A DNA stretch of 64,000 nucleotides from GCA-2746605 sp963710615 (GTDB lineage Bacteria > Bacteroidota > Ignavibacteria > Ignavibacteriales > Melioribacteraceae), in the NCBI GenBank assembly GCA_963710615.1, contig CAVQBF010000001.1, positions 62,001 to 126,000 of the forward strand, in the 5' to 3' direction. Of this stretch, positions 33,912 to 43,461 are shown in pieces. The notes under the pieces were generated by a model. That model had not been told where the DNA came from, made no database searches, and saw nothing but the letters and a program-made list of their open reading frames with translations. Both the position numbers and the translations under genes were made by a program. Numbering within the stretch: position 1 is the first letter of the stretch; every line of letters starts with the position of its first letter.

Positions 33912-34610
33912 TTATGGCACAGTGTATTGAGTAGTAATGCTATAATCTTGATTCGTCGCGGAGATCTTGCCAGTGAATTTAAATGTCCACGTTTGTCCGC
34001 TTGCTACTCCATTATATCCGGCAAGAAGATACCATGTATCTGCATTGTAAATGGTTGTATTATCCCCCTCAACCATATCAGTCTGACCACCCATTTCAAC
34101 ATCTACTTTTATGATTATTACATCAACACTGGGTTTAAATATAAACTCAACATCACCTTGTTGTCCGGCCTGAGAACCAATTTCGAACGACACAATATTG
34201 GTGGTGCCTTGAAATCCAACTGGAATTGTATAATTTACATTTGATGTAAAATCACTGTTATTACTTGCTATTTTACCGGTAATTGTGAATGACCATTGAT
34301 CACCAGTTTCGGGATTACTCACAGTTACAGAAAATCCTTCAGCGGCTGTCATTACGATGTTTGGATCACCGTCTATATTATAGGTTTGACCGTTTAAGAC
34401 ACCGACTACTTTTGTAACTTTTACATCAACACTTGGCTTAAAGTGAAAGTATGTGCCAATTTGTTGATCTTGTTGAATGCTTACTTGAAATGTTACACTA
34501 CCTGAAGTTTGATCTGGTCCAAATGGATTAGAATCTGAATTATCATCATCACCACAACTAATAAAGAGAAATAATATTACTGAGAAGAATACTGTTATTA
34601 GACTTTTCAT
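33912..34610 (-). CDS. Lipoprotein with two Ig-like repeats
   Basis: The lipobox is LFISCGDDD and AGGAGGA lies 8 nt before the ATG. Two ~95-residue repeats follow. Each has F-x-FKPSVDV-x-x-x-K-V, then a WTF/WSFTITGKI strand, then a Y-T-(I/V)-P end (SNVNYTIP, TTQYTVP). The 48085-48504 lipoprotein in module C has one copy of the same repeat (TASPSVDIKVTKVTISL ... QWTFQFEGTL ... TSNYTVP). This is a surface lipoprotein with a beta-sandwich repeat. The duplication within the gene plus paralogy between modules supports a shared system. Confidence 0.8.
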   Translation of the reverse strand: MKSLITVFFSVILFLFISCGDDDNSDSNPFGPDQTSGSVTFQVSIQQDQQIGTYFHFKPSVDVKVTKVVGVLNGQTYNIDGDPNIVMTAAEGFSVTVSNPETGDQWSFTITGKIASNNSDFTSNVNYTIPVGFQGTTNIVSFEIGSQAGQQGDVEFIFKPSVDVIIIKVDVEMGGQTDMVEGDNTTIYNADTWYLLAGYNGVASGQTWTFKFTGKISATNQDYSITTQYTVP

Positions 34611-34694
34611 TTTGAGTTCCTCCTAAAATCAAATATTAAACCAACCAAATATCTTTACAATATATGTTGTAATCTGCGATTAAATACCAGCCAA

Positions 34695-36362
34695 TCACTT
34701 TATCAACAACATCTTTTTAACTAACTTGTACCCGTTCATCCTTAACTCATAAAAGTAAACTCCACTGTTTAGATTTCTTCCATTGAATGTGACATTATAT
34801 TCTCCAGCAATTAAATTATTATTTATTAATTCAGCTACCTCTTCTCCTAAAATATTGTATACTTTTAGTATAATTTTACTTGGGCTAAAGGTTGAAGATG
34901 AATTAGGAATAGTAAATTGAATATTTGTACTAGGATTAAAGGGGTTAGGATAATTCTGATATAATTTAATTGTATTTGGGACTTCTTTCTGATTTCTTAC
35001 ATCAACGGAAGTGTTAACAAAGCCCCAAGAGGGATCAAGAGCATTTCCATCATTGGTAATTGCAGTAGCACTTCCTCCGTTTGATGGAATTATATTTATG
35101 TCACTTGTAAAGTTCAAAAAAGTCCAATCAAAAAGTGAGAATGTTGTATTGTTTGCTGTCAGTAGATTAAAAGCTATCTTGGAGCCGTCAGGGGAATAAG
35201 ATGGTCTTGAGACAATTTGATTTCCTGAGTAAAAAGTCAGCTGAACGGTAGTTCCTCCACTGGCAGAAATTTTAAACAAGTTCGCCTCTAAATTTCCGGA
35301 AGTATTCATTACTGTATAAACGAAAACAATATTTTTACTATCAGGAGACCAAGTGGGATCACTGCAAAATTCTTGATTAAAAAATCTTTTCCCTTCAACT
35401 AAAATTTTTGGATTTGCACTTATATTGCTTGTAAATAGTACTCCCAATGAATTTGAAAGTAATTCCCCAGTACAAACTGCAAGCATTGAACCATCAGGGG
35501 AGTAAGCGGGATCTTTATCCCCGCCGAGTCCCCAGCCACCAGCTTCAGCAATTATTTCTTTTTTATTGGTATCCCAGATGTAATTTTTAAGAGAACCTAT
35601 TGCCTCACCAGAATCTGAAAAGGTTTCAGAATTTCTCGTGACAGCCATTAAACTTCCATTTGGAGAGGGAGAGCAAGCAACGGAAGTTATAGTACCATTC
35701 ATTAAATCCAACTCTAAGGATGAACTTCCTCCAGTAGGTACATTTACAAGTTTTATATCTCCTTTTCCTCTTGCAACTTCAGCCTTAACCCAGATTTCTT
35801 CATTTGCTGGTATTGTTAAAGTTGCTGAATTTCCCGTTACAAAGTTAGTGCAACCGCGAAATGATATTCTTATTGCCGAAGGTGATATTGCATAACCTTT
35901 TGGATCATTAACCGTAACACTGACAGTTCCTGTTTCAGCTGTTTGTTCTATCTTTTCAAATCCGGTTACCCTATCAATTTTGTTAGTAATGAAGTCTATA
36001 ACAAAAGCATCAGCATAATTAGAGCTTTTCCATTCTTCAAAATTTGATATAAATCCCAATTTTGTTCCATCAGCTGAAAGAGCAGGTCGTTCAGTAATAT
36101 AAAAATCTTTGGAAAAATTAGTTAGTTGTTGAACACTGCCTCCATAAGGATCCATTGAATAAATGTCGCCTAACACAATTCCTTGTTCAACCTTATGTTT
36201 TGTAAAGAATATTCTTTCCCCACTTAAATCTTGAGTGTTAAAAGACGTACTGTTTTTATCCTCATAATTTTGCGAATTCAAAATAATTGGAATTAAAAAA
36301 AGACATAATTGAAAAATAATGATGCTTCTTAAGTATTTTCTTATTTTAAAGTGTAAATTCAT
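34695..36362 (-). CDS. TolB/PD40-like beta-propeller protein with T9SS sorting domain
   Basis: ATG 36362 chosen (GAGCAGGAA just upstream; the earlier start at 36389 lacks a site). A signal peptide-like segment is followed by WD40-like/PD40 blades: ALSADGTKLGFISN, AYSPDGSMLAVCTG, TWSPDSKNIVFVYT, SYSPDGSKIAFNLL. A carboxypeptidase-regulatory-like or Ig-like insert (~150-235) interrupts the blades (TGTVSVTVNDPKGYAISPSA). The C-terminus is a T9SS type A domain (QNYPNPFNPSTNIQF ... SGVYFYEL). It is the most upstream gene of the module A group and ends 84 nt before the Ig-like lipoprotein start. Ligand unknown. Confidence 0.87.
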   Translation of the reverse strand: MNLHFKIRKYLRSIIIFQLCLFLIPIILNSQNYEDKNSTSFNTQDLSGERIFFTKHKVEQGIVLGDIYSMDPYGGSVQQLTNFSKDFYITERPALSADGTKLGFISNFEEWKSSNYADAFVIDFITNKIDRVTGFEKIEQTAETGTVSVTVNDPKGYAISPSAIRISFRGCTNFVTGNSATLTIPANEEIWVKAEVARGKGDIKLVNVPTGGSSSLELDLMNGTITSVACSPSPNGSLMAVTRNSETFSDSGEAIGSLKNYIWDTNKKEIIAEAGGWGLGGDKDPAYSPDGSMLAVCTGELLSNSLGVLFTSNISANPKILVEGKRFFNQEFCSDPTWSPDSKNIVFVYTVMNTSGNLEANLFKISASGGTTVQLTFYSGNQIVSRPSYSPDGSKIAFNLLTANNTTFSLFDWTFLNFTSDINIIPSNGGSATAITNDGNALDPSWGFVNTSVDVRNQKEVPNTIKLYQNYPNPFNPSTNIQFTIPNSSSTFSPSKIILKVYNILGEEVAELINNNLIAGEYNVTFNGRNLNSGVYFYELRMNGYKLVKKMLLIK

Positions 36363-36387
36363 TTCCTGCTCTTTAAATTTGATAAGC

Positions 36388-36426
36388 ATGGAGGTTCAAA
36401 ACAATTTCTTAGTTGTGGACCTCCAT
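36388..36426 (-). terminator. Hairpin downstream of the module B giant gene
   Basis: ATGGAGGTTC (36388-36397) pairs with GGACCTCCAT (36417-36426) through about 10 bp with one G-T pair and a 19-nt loop. It lies 13 nt past the module B giant gene's stop and upstream of the TolB-like gene. There is no clear U tract. Confidence 0.4.
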
Positions 36427-36438
36427 TAAATAAACATT

Positions 36439-39400
36439 CTATTTTAGCAGAATTAACTTTTTTGTATCCACAAATTCACTTGTCTCTATTCTGTAGACAT
36501 ATACTCCACTCGCCAAAGTGGATGCATCAAAAATCACCTTATATGTACCCTGTTTCTTAACCTCATTCAATAATGTTGCAACTTCTTTGCCAAGCATATC
36601 ATAAATTTTAATACTAACATTAGTTTCTCTTGGAACAGCAAACTCAATCGAAGTGCTTGGGTTAAAAGGATTCGGATAATTTTGACTCAAACTAAATTCA
36701 ATTGGAATTTCAGTAAGTTTTTCAACATCTACTAGATAGTCAATTGGAATGGTAATATTTCCACCATTACTAGAAATATTTACCTGACCTGTATAAGTCC
36801 CCTCTTGAATATTTTGTGCATCCAGAGTTAAAGTTATTGTTTGTGAGCTGCCAGGTTGAATTGAACCATTTGATGGGTTGACGGTTACATAGTTAGTTGA
36901 AGCTCCGCTTACAGTAATTTGTCCGGTTTTCTGATCTGTAGCTCCATCATTATCTGTCACTGTTAAACTATAATTATATGTATTTGCCTGTGAATACGCA
37001 TGTGTAGCAGTAGCTTGCGTACTTGTGTTGCCATCGCCGAAATTCCATAAAAATTGAGTAATATTACCGTCATTATCGTATGATTGTGAACCATCAAAGG
37101 TGATCGTTTCATTTACTTCTGCTTGAGTTTTTGAGATATTTGCAACAGCAACTGGATTTTGGTTTCCGCTGCCACCTCCAGCTGTTCCAACAGCTCTGAT
37201 TAGAAATGCACCATTCTCATACCCTGAAATAGTATTAAGATTATCATAATTCATTGTATACCAGTTATAATAAAAGCTTTTATTTTTAATTTGAGCATCA
37301 GTATCTACGCCAGCCGGATAAAAAATAAAGTTATCGCTTCCTACCTCAATGATAAATGTTTCACCGTCATTAAAGGTTAGCGTGGGGGATAAAGTAATTT
37401 CATACCATGATCCGGTCGGGGCAGTTTGTAAAGATAAATAGCCCTCTGAAAGCAAATTACTTGATTGATCATAAATAGCTGCATAAATATCATTTGAAGA
37501 AGCATTCTCTGTCTGCATATAAAATTGGAAAGCATCAAGCTCAAAACTAAATCCTGACACATTAAATTCATTATACCAGTACATACTTGTTCCATCACCA
37601 TAACCAATAAAATCATCAGCGCCGCTATCACCGTCATCTAAAAATAAAATATCATTTCCGGTTATAGAACTTGGGATAAATTTTGAAGAAGTGCTGCTTT
37701 TATTTAAAGGTCCAATTGTTCCTGATGACGAAGTCTTAACTCTATATTCTCGCCTAAATTTGTCATACTGTTTTGAATTAACATCAGCATTGTACAAAAA
37801 GTATTTTGTCTCGCTATATTTTGGTAAAGCACTTCCAAAATTTCCGGTAACACTAATATTATAATTTAGAGTTGCTTCACCATCATTACTAAGAACGAAG
37901 CTGGTTGAACCAGATTGTCCAGGTCTTGATTGTAATGTTAAGGAGTTGACATTTGTCGCAGCAACAGCTGCTCCAGCACCGGAGGCATAAGCTTCAAAAG
38001 CTCCTCTTCCATGTGTTCCGGCAACTATTTTACCATCCGATGGTCTTGATGTTATTGAATTTACAATAACGTTCCCTACAGTTTCTGCTCCCTCCAGTGT
38101 CCAACTTGTATTAGTTCCATTAAGCTGGGAAGTTGAATAAATTCCTGTACTGGTTCCTACTAAATATAAAGGTCCATTACTGGTAGGTAAGATTGTGGCT
38201 GCCCTTATTGATGGACCTGGATTTGTTTGATCTCCATTTAAATTTCCCTCGATTGAGATATATGATTGTCCACCATTAGAAGAATGGTAGAGACTAGGTA
38301 TATTATAATTCGAAAAAACAACAATTATTTCATTTCCCTCTGCCGGATTTATTGCGATATTATGTACATAAGCTCCTTCTGTTGCGGCAGAAACTGAAAT
38401 ATCAGTTGGGACATTTGTGCTTGTATTTGAATTGTTTAACCTATAGATCTTTGGTAATTTTTGATATCCACTTGCACCGTAATATAAAGTATGGGAAGGA
38501 TTATTTTCAGAACAATTAATGCAAGTAACATAGTAACCTTCGGGAACTCTACTATTAGTAAGTTCTGTCCACCCCTGATTAGTATTATCATAATTTTGAT
38601 ATGGAATACTTTCTAGAGAGTTATTTCTCCAAACCACATTTCCAGCAAGATAATACATTATGTTTTCATCAGTTGGATCGACTGAAAAGGGATTAATAAA
38701 TAACTGACCAGTTGCCCCAGCTGGACTTACAACTGTAAATTTATCACTTACCCATGGTGGGTATGGATTTCCATTCTGATCATAATCCAATCGGTATGCA
38801 AAACCATTTTGAATTGAAGTATAGGCATAATTTTTACCAAAATAGCAAAATGCGCCATCTGCCCAACTAACATCATAGTACTCACTTGTATTGTTTCCAT
38901 CAAAATTAAAGTAAGGGGTTCCGTTGTCTTGTGTGCCTCCCATTATCCTATTATCACCAGCTGTTTCCGGAATAACTACAGTATAAAACTGAGTTACATT
39001 GTAACCATTGTTCATATTTGTCCAAGGAAATCTGTCAGTGTAGGTATTATTATTTAATTGATCGGTGTATGTTAATCCGCCATCATGTCCCCACCACATT
39101 TCATTTGGATTATTTGGACTAAATGCAAATGAGTGAATATCTGGGTGAAAATTAGGATAGAACGGCCAATGATTTTGACTATAACTATACCCACCAATCC
39201 AGGACTTTAACGCATCTGTTGGTTTTGTAGCAAAACCATCTTCTGATTTAAATAGGGAAGTTCCACCAATCATTACAAAGTCTTCATTATCAGGTTTAAC
39301 TGCTATCACTAAATTATAATTGGATTGAGTGTTAATTCGACCTCTATTATTCTGAGGATCTAGATTTGGTAAATTATCAGATCTATCTTCAGAAGAGCCA

Positions 39401-40491
39401 CTACTAACATTAATTTTGTAGAATTTAATCTCTTCAATTTTGGATTCTTGATCTAAATAGTTCCCAGTGAAAGTTAAAACATATGCAACATTAGGATTTG
39501 ATTGAGCAGAAGCTATCACGCTCCTTTGAGCCGTTGCTGGGAAGTTATTTGGTGTTATATCCGTCCAATTTACCCCATCATTAGTTGATTTAAATATTCC
39601 TGGAGAACTTGTTGGATTTTCATTCCACCCGCTCGATAATGCAGCTATAAGCGTTCCATTACTTGCTATAACGATATCGGCATATTTGTGATCATTTATT
39701 GTTCCCAAAATATGGTCAAAGGAAGCCCCTCCATTACTAGATTTAATTATCCCATATGCATGAGAAGCAGCAAATATGTTACCAGACGTAGGATGAACTA
39801 TGATTTTTGAGACGTAATCAAATTCAGTATCAAAGCTAGTTGGGTTATTTGCACTAGTTAATAAATTCCAATTTTCGCCGTTATCTGTAGATTTATATAT
39901 TCCACTTCCATAAAATCGTGCTGTATATCCATAGTCTGGCCCGGAGCCGTCAAATTCCCCAGATGCATAATACCAATTATTTGTATTTCCAGTTCTTGGA
40001 TCTTGGGCAATACAAGATACTCCCAATATTTGATTTGTTGTGCTCTTCATTTGCCATGTTGCTCCTTTGTCGGTTGACTTCCAAATTCCTCCTGTAACAC
40101 CACCGGCAATAATAGTATTGGGATCATTAATATCAACTGCTAAAGCTCGGGTTCTACCGCCAACATCTACTGGACCGGCCTCTTTCCACTCAAGAGCATT
40201 TACATTGCTATTTTTTGACAAAGCATTTTTCTGAATAGTTTCTGCAAATTCCAATTCCTTTTGACGAATTCCTCTAGGGATTTCTCCGGTTGCAGGATCC
40301 CTAAGCATTCGATGAAAATATTCCCAACGTCCTTTTTTAGCCTCAATGCTTGCTTTAGGCGAAGATGTTGATCGAATTCTTTTCGATTGGCTTTCTTTAA
40401 GATTTCGTTTATTCTGATCGAAAGGAATCATTTCAAAAATCAGAAGTGTCGTTAAACAAAAAATTATAAAGCGATAGTTAATTGTTTTCAT
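36439..40491 (-). CDS. Module B giant Asp-box beta-propeller protein with PKD and T9SS domains
   Basis: The start at ATG 40491 (MKTINYRFIIF) has GGGAG 7 nt upstream; the longer frame to 40527 overlaps the lipoprotein. Order: signal anchor; pro-region YFHRMLRDPATGEIPRGIRQ; BNR/sortilin-like propeller (GGIWKSTDKGATWQM, GIYKSTDNGENWNLL, GIFKSTNDGVNWTDI, WWGHDGGLTYTD, GGTQDNGTPYF, VAGTHGRGAF); Ig-like segment; a DDGDSGADDF...WYNEF domain; PKD domain (NQNPVAVANISKTQ, DNDGNITQFLWNFGDGNTS); Ig-like GGNITIPIDYLVDVEK; and T9SS type A domain. About 1,350 residues and intact. It is preceded by its small lipoprotein (17-nt gap). Function unknown, probably adhesion or polymer binding. Confidence 0.9.
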   Translation of the reverse strand: MKTINYRFIIFCLTTLLIFEMIPFDQNKRNLKESQSKRIRSTSSPKASIEAKKGRWEYFHRMLRDPATGEIPRGIRQKELEFAETIQKNALSKNSNVNALEWKEAGPVDVGGRTRALAVDINDPNTIIAGGVTGGIWKSTDKGATWQMKSTTNQILGVSCIAQDPRTGNTNNWYYASGEFDGSGPDYGYTARFYGSGIYKSTDNGENWNLLTSANNPTSFDTEFDYVSKIIVHPTSGNIFAASHAYGIIKSSNGGASFDHILGTINDHKYADIVIASNGTLIAALSSGWNENPTSSPGIFKSTNDGVNWTDITPNNFPATAQRSVIASAQSNPNVAYVLTFTGNYLDQESKIEEIKFYKINVSSGSSEDRSDNLPNLDPQNNRGRINTQSNYNLVIAVKPDNEDFVMIGGTSLFKSEDGFATKPTDALKSWIGGYSYSQNHWPFYPNFHPDIHSFAFSPNNPNEMWWGHDGGLTYTDQLNNNTYTDRFPWTNMNNGYNVTQFYTVVIPETAGDNRIMGGTQDNGTPYFNFDGNNTSEYYDVSWADGAFCYFGKNYAYTSIQNGFAYRLDYDQNGNPYPPWVSDKFTVVSPAGATGQLFINPFSVDPTDENIMYYLAGNVVWRNNSLESIPYQNYDNTNQGWTELTNSRVPEGYYVTCINCSENNPSHTLYYGASGYQKLPKIYRLNNSNTSTNVPTDISVSAATEGAYVHNIAINPAEGNEIIVVFSNYNIPSLYHSSNGGQSYISIEGNLNGDQTNPGPSIRAATILPTSNGPLYLVGTSTGIYSTSQLNGTNTSWTLEGAETVGNVIVNSITSRPSDGKIVAGTHGRGAFEAYASGAGAAVAATNVNSLTLQSRPGQSGSTSFVLSNDGEATLNYNISVTGNFGSALPKYSETKYFLYNADVNSKQYDKFRREYRVKTSSSGTIGPLNKSSTSSKFIPSSITGNDILFLDDGDSGADDFIGYGDGTSMYWYNEFNVSGFSFELDAFQFYMQTENASSNDIYAAIYDQSSNLLSEGYLSLQTAPTGSWYEITLSPTLTFNDGETFIIEVGSDNFIFYPAGVDTDAQIKNKSFYYNWYTMNYDNLNTISGYENGAFLIRAVGTAGGGSGNQNPVAVANISKTQAEVNETITFDGSQSYDNDGNITQFLWNFGDGNTSTQATATHAYSQANTYNYSLTVTDNDGATDQKTGQITVSGASTNYVTVNPSNGSIQPGSSQTITLTLDAQNIQEGTYTGQVNISSNGGNITIPIDYLVDVEKLTEIPIEFSLSQNYPNPFNPSTSIEFAVPRETNVSIKIYDMLGKEVATLLNEVKKQGTYKVIFDASTLASGVYVYRIETSEFVDTKKLILLK

Positions 40492-40507
40492 AATTGTCTC
40501 CCTCTTA

Positions 40508-40948
40508 TTAATACATGTTTTTAACATTTATTATTTGCCACATATTATTTTCTCTCATATTTATTCCACTATTTAAATACTTAATCAATAATCTATATTT
40601 GAGGCCCTCTTTCATTATATGTTGTAATTCATTTTCATTATCTTTTAGTAAAATTTCAGATAATGCAATATCTAATTGTGAACCTATACCGATTGGTGGA
40701 GTTGATGGTCCATATCCATGGACAGTATCGATTCTAAATAAACCTACAACTTTAGATTCTTCAGTTATGAGTTTTAAAATTGTTGCAGTTACTTCTGCCA
40801 TTCCACGGGATAATGAAGGAGGTGGATAATTTGTCCTTTTAAGAGCTAATTGTGAATCCTCAACTTGCTCTTTAGAAGTGCAACACTGGGAGAGGAAAAG
40901 TAGCAATAGTATTCCAAAGAGGGATAGGAAAACATTATTTAACTTCAT
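40508..40948 (-). CDS. Module B small CC-lipoprotein, partner of the giant propeller
   Basis: GGAGG lies 5-6 nt before the ATG. The lipobox is FLSQCCTS with the family's CC. The mature region has LSRGMAEVTA and DTVHGYGPSTPPIGIG, matching the 31379 and 47538 copies (R-G-[MI]-x-E and TVH-x-x-G-x-x-x-x-PI). The C-terminus diverges from the other two. It lies 17 nt upstream of the module B giant gene. Upstream, 316 bp of non-coding sequence carries repeated AGTGTT words. Confidence 0.8.
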   Translation of the reverse strand: MKLNNVFLSLFGILLLLFLSQCCTSKEQVEDSQLALKRTNYPPPSLSRGMAEVTATILKLITEESKVVGLFRIDTVHGYGPSTPPIGIGSQLDIALSEILLKDNENELQHIMKEGLKYRLLIKYLNSGINMRENNMWQIINVKNMY

Positions 40949-41264
40949 CGCAGCCTCCGTGTCTGTGCTTGAAATTTTATTTCTCTTGGAAATTTGTTAT
41001 TACTAATATAGTCCTGAACTAGATTTCGTCAACACTCAATAACACTCGGAATACCCTACAAAAACACTACATTGAAAAATTTGGTTTAAAAAAGATGTAA
41101 AACGGAAGTGGGATGGTGTTGAGAAATTCTATAAATTAAACCACAAAAGACTAATAATTTTCAATTAACGAAAATCAAATTCTAAAATGGAATTATGTAT
41201 AATTACAGGATAGCATCCAGGTATGTCTGAATGATTGGGTAAAGAGAGAGAATGTCGAATTAAA
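40949..41264. other. Non-coding region upstream of module B
   Basis: 316 bp without an ORF. It contains the direct repeat AACACTC at 41031 and 41041 (10-bp period) and a related AACACT at 41063; on the - strand these read AGTGTT, upstream of the module B promoter. They are possible binding sites for a regulator such as the TPR-LuxR-like protein encoded next door. Confidence 0.4.
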
Positions 41265-42866
41265 TTATATATTCTGAATTGCTTTAGTAAGACTTTCTTT
41301 GTGTGGGATATCCATTTTTTTTCTTATTCTACTTCTCATTACCTCAATTGCTTTAATTGATTGTCCAGTTATTTGAGATATGTCTTTTGTATTTAAATTC
41401 ATTTTAATAAATGCACATATTTTCTGTTCCATTGAAGACAGCTCACTGTATTGCGAAATTAAGTTTTTGTAAAATTTAGGGTGAACCTGTTCAAAATGAT
41501 GCAGAAAATCATCCCAACTTTTTTCCTCATAAATCTCCTGCAGTTTAATTTTTAGTCTATTTAATTCCCTTTTGTCACTAGTGTTATTACTTAAATTATC
41601 TTCAATTGATTCAACTACATCTCTTAGTACTTCATTATTTTGTGAGATGATTAGTGCCTTTGAGGTAAGTTCTCTATTTTTTTCGCTTAATTGAGTGTTC
41701 AGCGATTCAATCTTATCTTTCATTTCAATAGTTTTTTTTGCATTTGCTAATTTTTCTTTGTTTCTTTTGTGTATATACCAGCTGCCACCGCCAACCGAGA
41801 GGAGCATGCCTATTATTAATGCCATTATTAAATTATTTCTGCGTTGTACTTTTTCTTCGTTTAAAAGTGATGCATTTTCAAATTCAAGTTTTTCTCGTTC
41901 AACTTTTTCTAAATTATATTTAGCTTCTGTATCTTCAAGTATTCTGATTTTTTCTGTGTTCAGCAGTATATCCTGTGTCTTTTTATGAATTCTATAATAG
42001 TAAAGCGCATCTTTAAAATTTCCTTGTATTTCAAGTATTCTTGAAATACTAAATGATGATTGTGCCAAAGTATTCATCAAGTTTTTTTGTGATGATATTT
42101 TGTAAGATTCAAATGCATTTTTATAAGCTTCATTGTAATTTTTTCTTTGAAAATAGATTTCTGATAAAGAATTTAGAGCAGAAGCAATACTAACTGTATC
42201 ACCAACTTCTTTTGAAATAATTAATGATTCTTTCAAATTTAAAAGAGCATTTTCTGTATCGTTATTCATTTTGTAAAAATCAGAAATCATTATTAATACT
42301 TCGCTCAATCTTGATTTATCACCAATAGATTGTGCAAGTTCAGTTGTTTTACTGAAGTACATTAATGCTTTTTCTTTGTCATCAGAATCTGCGTAAGATT
42401 TTGCAATATTAGCATATCGTGAAAGAAGTCTGTAATTATCACTTAGAGATTCAGCAATACTTATTGATTGGCTAAAATAATCTATTGCTCGTTGATTGTT
42501 ATTTATCTCTGCATATACTTCTCCCATTCCTTCAAGAGCATCGGAAATAAATCTTTCTTCACCAAATTTTTCAAAACTTGTTAAAGCAAGTTGAAGAAAT
42601 GCAATCGCTTTATCGTACTCACCCAGCTGTTTATATAGATTCCCTAAATTATTATAACTGATTGCTACATAGTCTTCTCTTTTTTCATCCTCTCCGATTT
42701 TTTTTGCCAGCTCATAATGCCTTTTCGAAAGTATTGAATTTCCAACTTCCCTATAAACTATACCTAATCCTATATTGCTCCAGAAAACACCATCCGGATA
42801 ATTTATTTTCTCAAACAATTCCAATCGATTTAGTATAAGCATCGATTGCATTAACATAACTTCCAT
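41265..42866 (-). CDS. TPR / transmembrane / LuxR-like HTH regulator (3' part of a split gene)
   Basis: About eight TPR units (AISYNNLGNLYKQLGEYDKAI, SRYANIAKSYADSDDKEKA, ASALNSLSEIYFQRKNYNEA) are followed by one TM helix (~345-365, LIMALIIGMLLSVGGGSWYI), a coiled coil, and a C-terminal GerE/LuxR-like HTH (SMEQKICAFIKMNLNTKDIS ... IKAIEVMRSRIRKKM). This is a common Bacteroidota membrane-bound regulator layout with periplasmic TPRs sensing an envelope state. The apparent ATG start falls inside TPR sequence; the true N-terminus is in the 42811-43269 frame. It lies between modules B and C and could control them (inference). Confidence 0.85.
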   Translation of the reverse strand: MEVMLMQSMLILNRLELFEKINYPDGVFWSNIGLGIVYREVGNSILSKRHYELAKKIGEDEKREDYVAISYNNLGNLYKQLGEYDKAIAFLQLALTSFEKFGEERFISDALEGMGEVYAEINNNQRAIDYFSQSISIAESLSDNYRLLSRYANIAKSYADSDDKEKALMYFSKTTELAQSIGDKSRLSEVLIMISDFYKMNNDTENALLNLKESLIISKEVGDTVSIASALNSLSEIYFQRKNYNEAYKNAFESYKISSQKNLMNTLAQSSFSISRILEIQGNFKDALYYYRIHKKTQDILLNTEKIRILEDTEAKYNLEKVEREKLEFENASLLNEEKVQRRNNLIMALIIGMLLSVGGGSWYIHKRNKEKLANAKKTIEMKDKIESLNTQLSEKNRELTSKALIISQNNEVLRDVVESIEDNLSNNTSDKRELNRLKIKLQEIYEEKSWDDFLHHFEQVHPKFYKNLISQYSELSSMEQKICAFIKMNLNTKDISQITGQSIKAIEVMRSRIRKKMDIPHKESLTKAIQNI

Positions 42867-43269
42867 TTTCCAAATTTATTTCGGCAATATTAAATTGACT
42901 TTCTGCGGTTAAAGAATCATGCCCTAATATTTGAGATTCATTTAATGCTTGAGAATAATAATCACCAGCAAAAGCATATTTACTTTGCTGATGAAAGATT
43001 TTGCCTATTCTGTTTAGTAATTCAATTTTAAGTATGCTATCATCTATGATTTCGTTACCAAATTCTTTCAATCCTAATTGATAATAATAAATTGCAGAAT
43101 CGGGAAAAAGCAATTCCAGGTTCTTTCCTCTGTTTAAGTAATCGTCTGCATTAGATGAAATATTATTTTGAAAGGCTGAGGTTTTATAAATCAGTACAAA
43201 AACAAAACAAAAAAAAGTTAATGTTTTAAGAGGAAAAGTAAAACAAAAATTTTTATCACTTCTGCTCAC
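42811..43269 (-). CDS. Signal peptide and first TPRs of the regulator (5' part of a split gene)
   Basis: A GTG start is followed by an N-terminal signal/anchor (LTFFCFVFVLIYKTSAF) and TPR sequence (PDSAIYYYQLGLKEFG, SKYAFAGDYYSQAL, FNIAEINLENGSYVNAIDAY). The frame ends at 42811. The +1 frame, open across 42811-42866, continues the same TPR as LNRLELFEKINYPDGVFWSN and on into the 41265-42866 ORF. A single surplus base in 42820-42835 explains the split. Repaired, the regulator has about 670 residues. Confidence 0.82.
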   Translation of the reverse strand: MSRSDKNFCFTFPLKTLTFFCFVFVLIYKTSAFQNNISSNADDYLNRGKNLELLFPDSAIYYYQLGLKEFGNEIIDDSILKIELLNRIGKIFHQQSKYAFAGDYYSQALNESQILGHDSLTAESQFNIAEINLENGSYVNAIDAYTKSIGIV

Positions 43270-43395
43270 TTTCTTTTAATCAAGTTAGGAATGAATATAT
43301 AACAAAAGTAATGATTATGGGATGAAATCGCAATTTAATAATGTTAATACAGCAAAATTAAATGCAGAAAAATTTATTAATTTGTGGTTGATAAT

Positions 43396-43423
43396 AAAAC
43401 GGGCTTCCTTAAGCAGAAAGCCC
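43396..43423 (-). terminator. Terminator of the module C giant gene
   Basis: On the - strand, GGGCTT and AAGCCC (43401-43406/43418-43423) form the stem, followed by GTTTTATT. It lies 39 nt after the stop at 43462. Confidence 0.65.
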
Positions 43424-43461
43424 ATTTATAAATTAGATATTTACAGTTATGACATTTGCCG

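Noticed and set aside
2353..43269. Programmed +1 frameshifting as a common explanation for the five split genes
   Set aside because: Paralog comparison puts the module A shift at a GGG well before the stop codon, and no shared slippery site or stimulatory structure is seen at the five junctions. An insertion error or decay is simpler, although the shared direction keeps the idea open.
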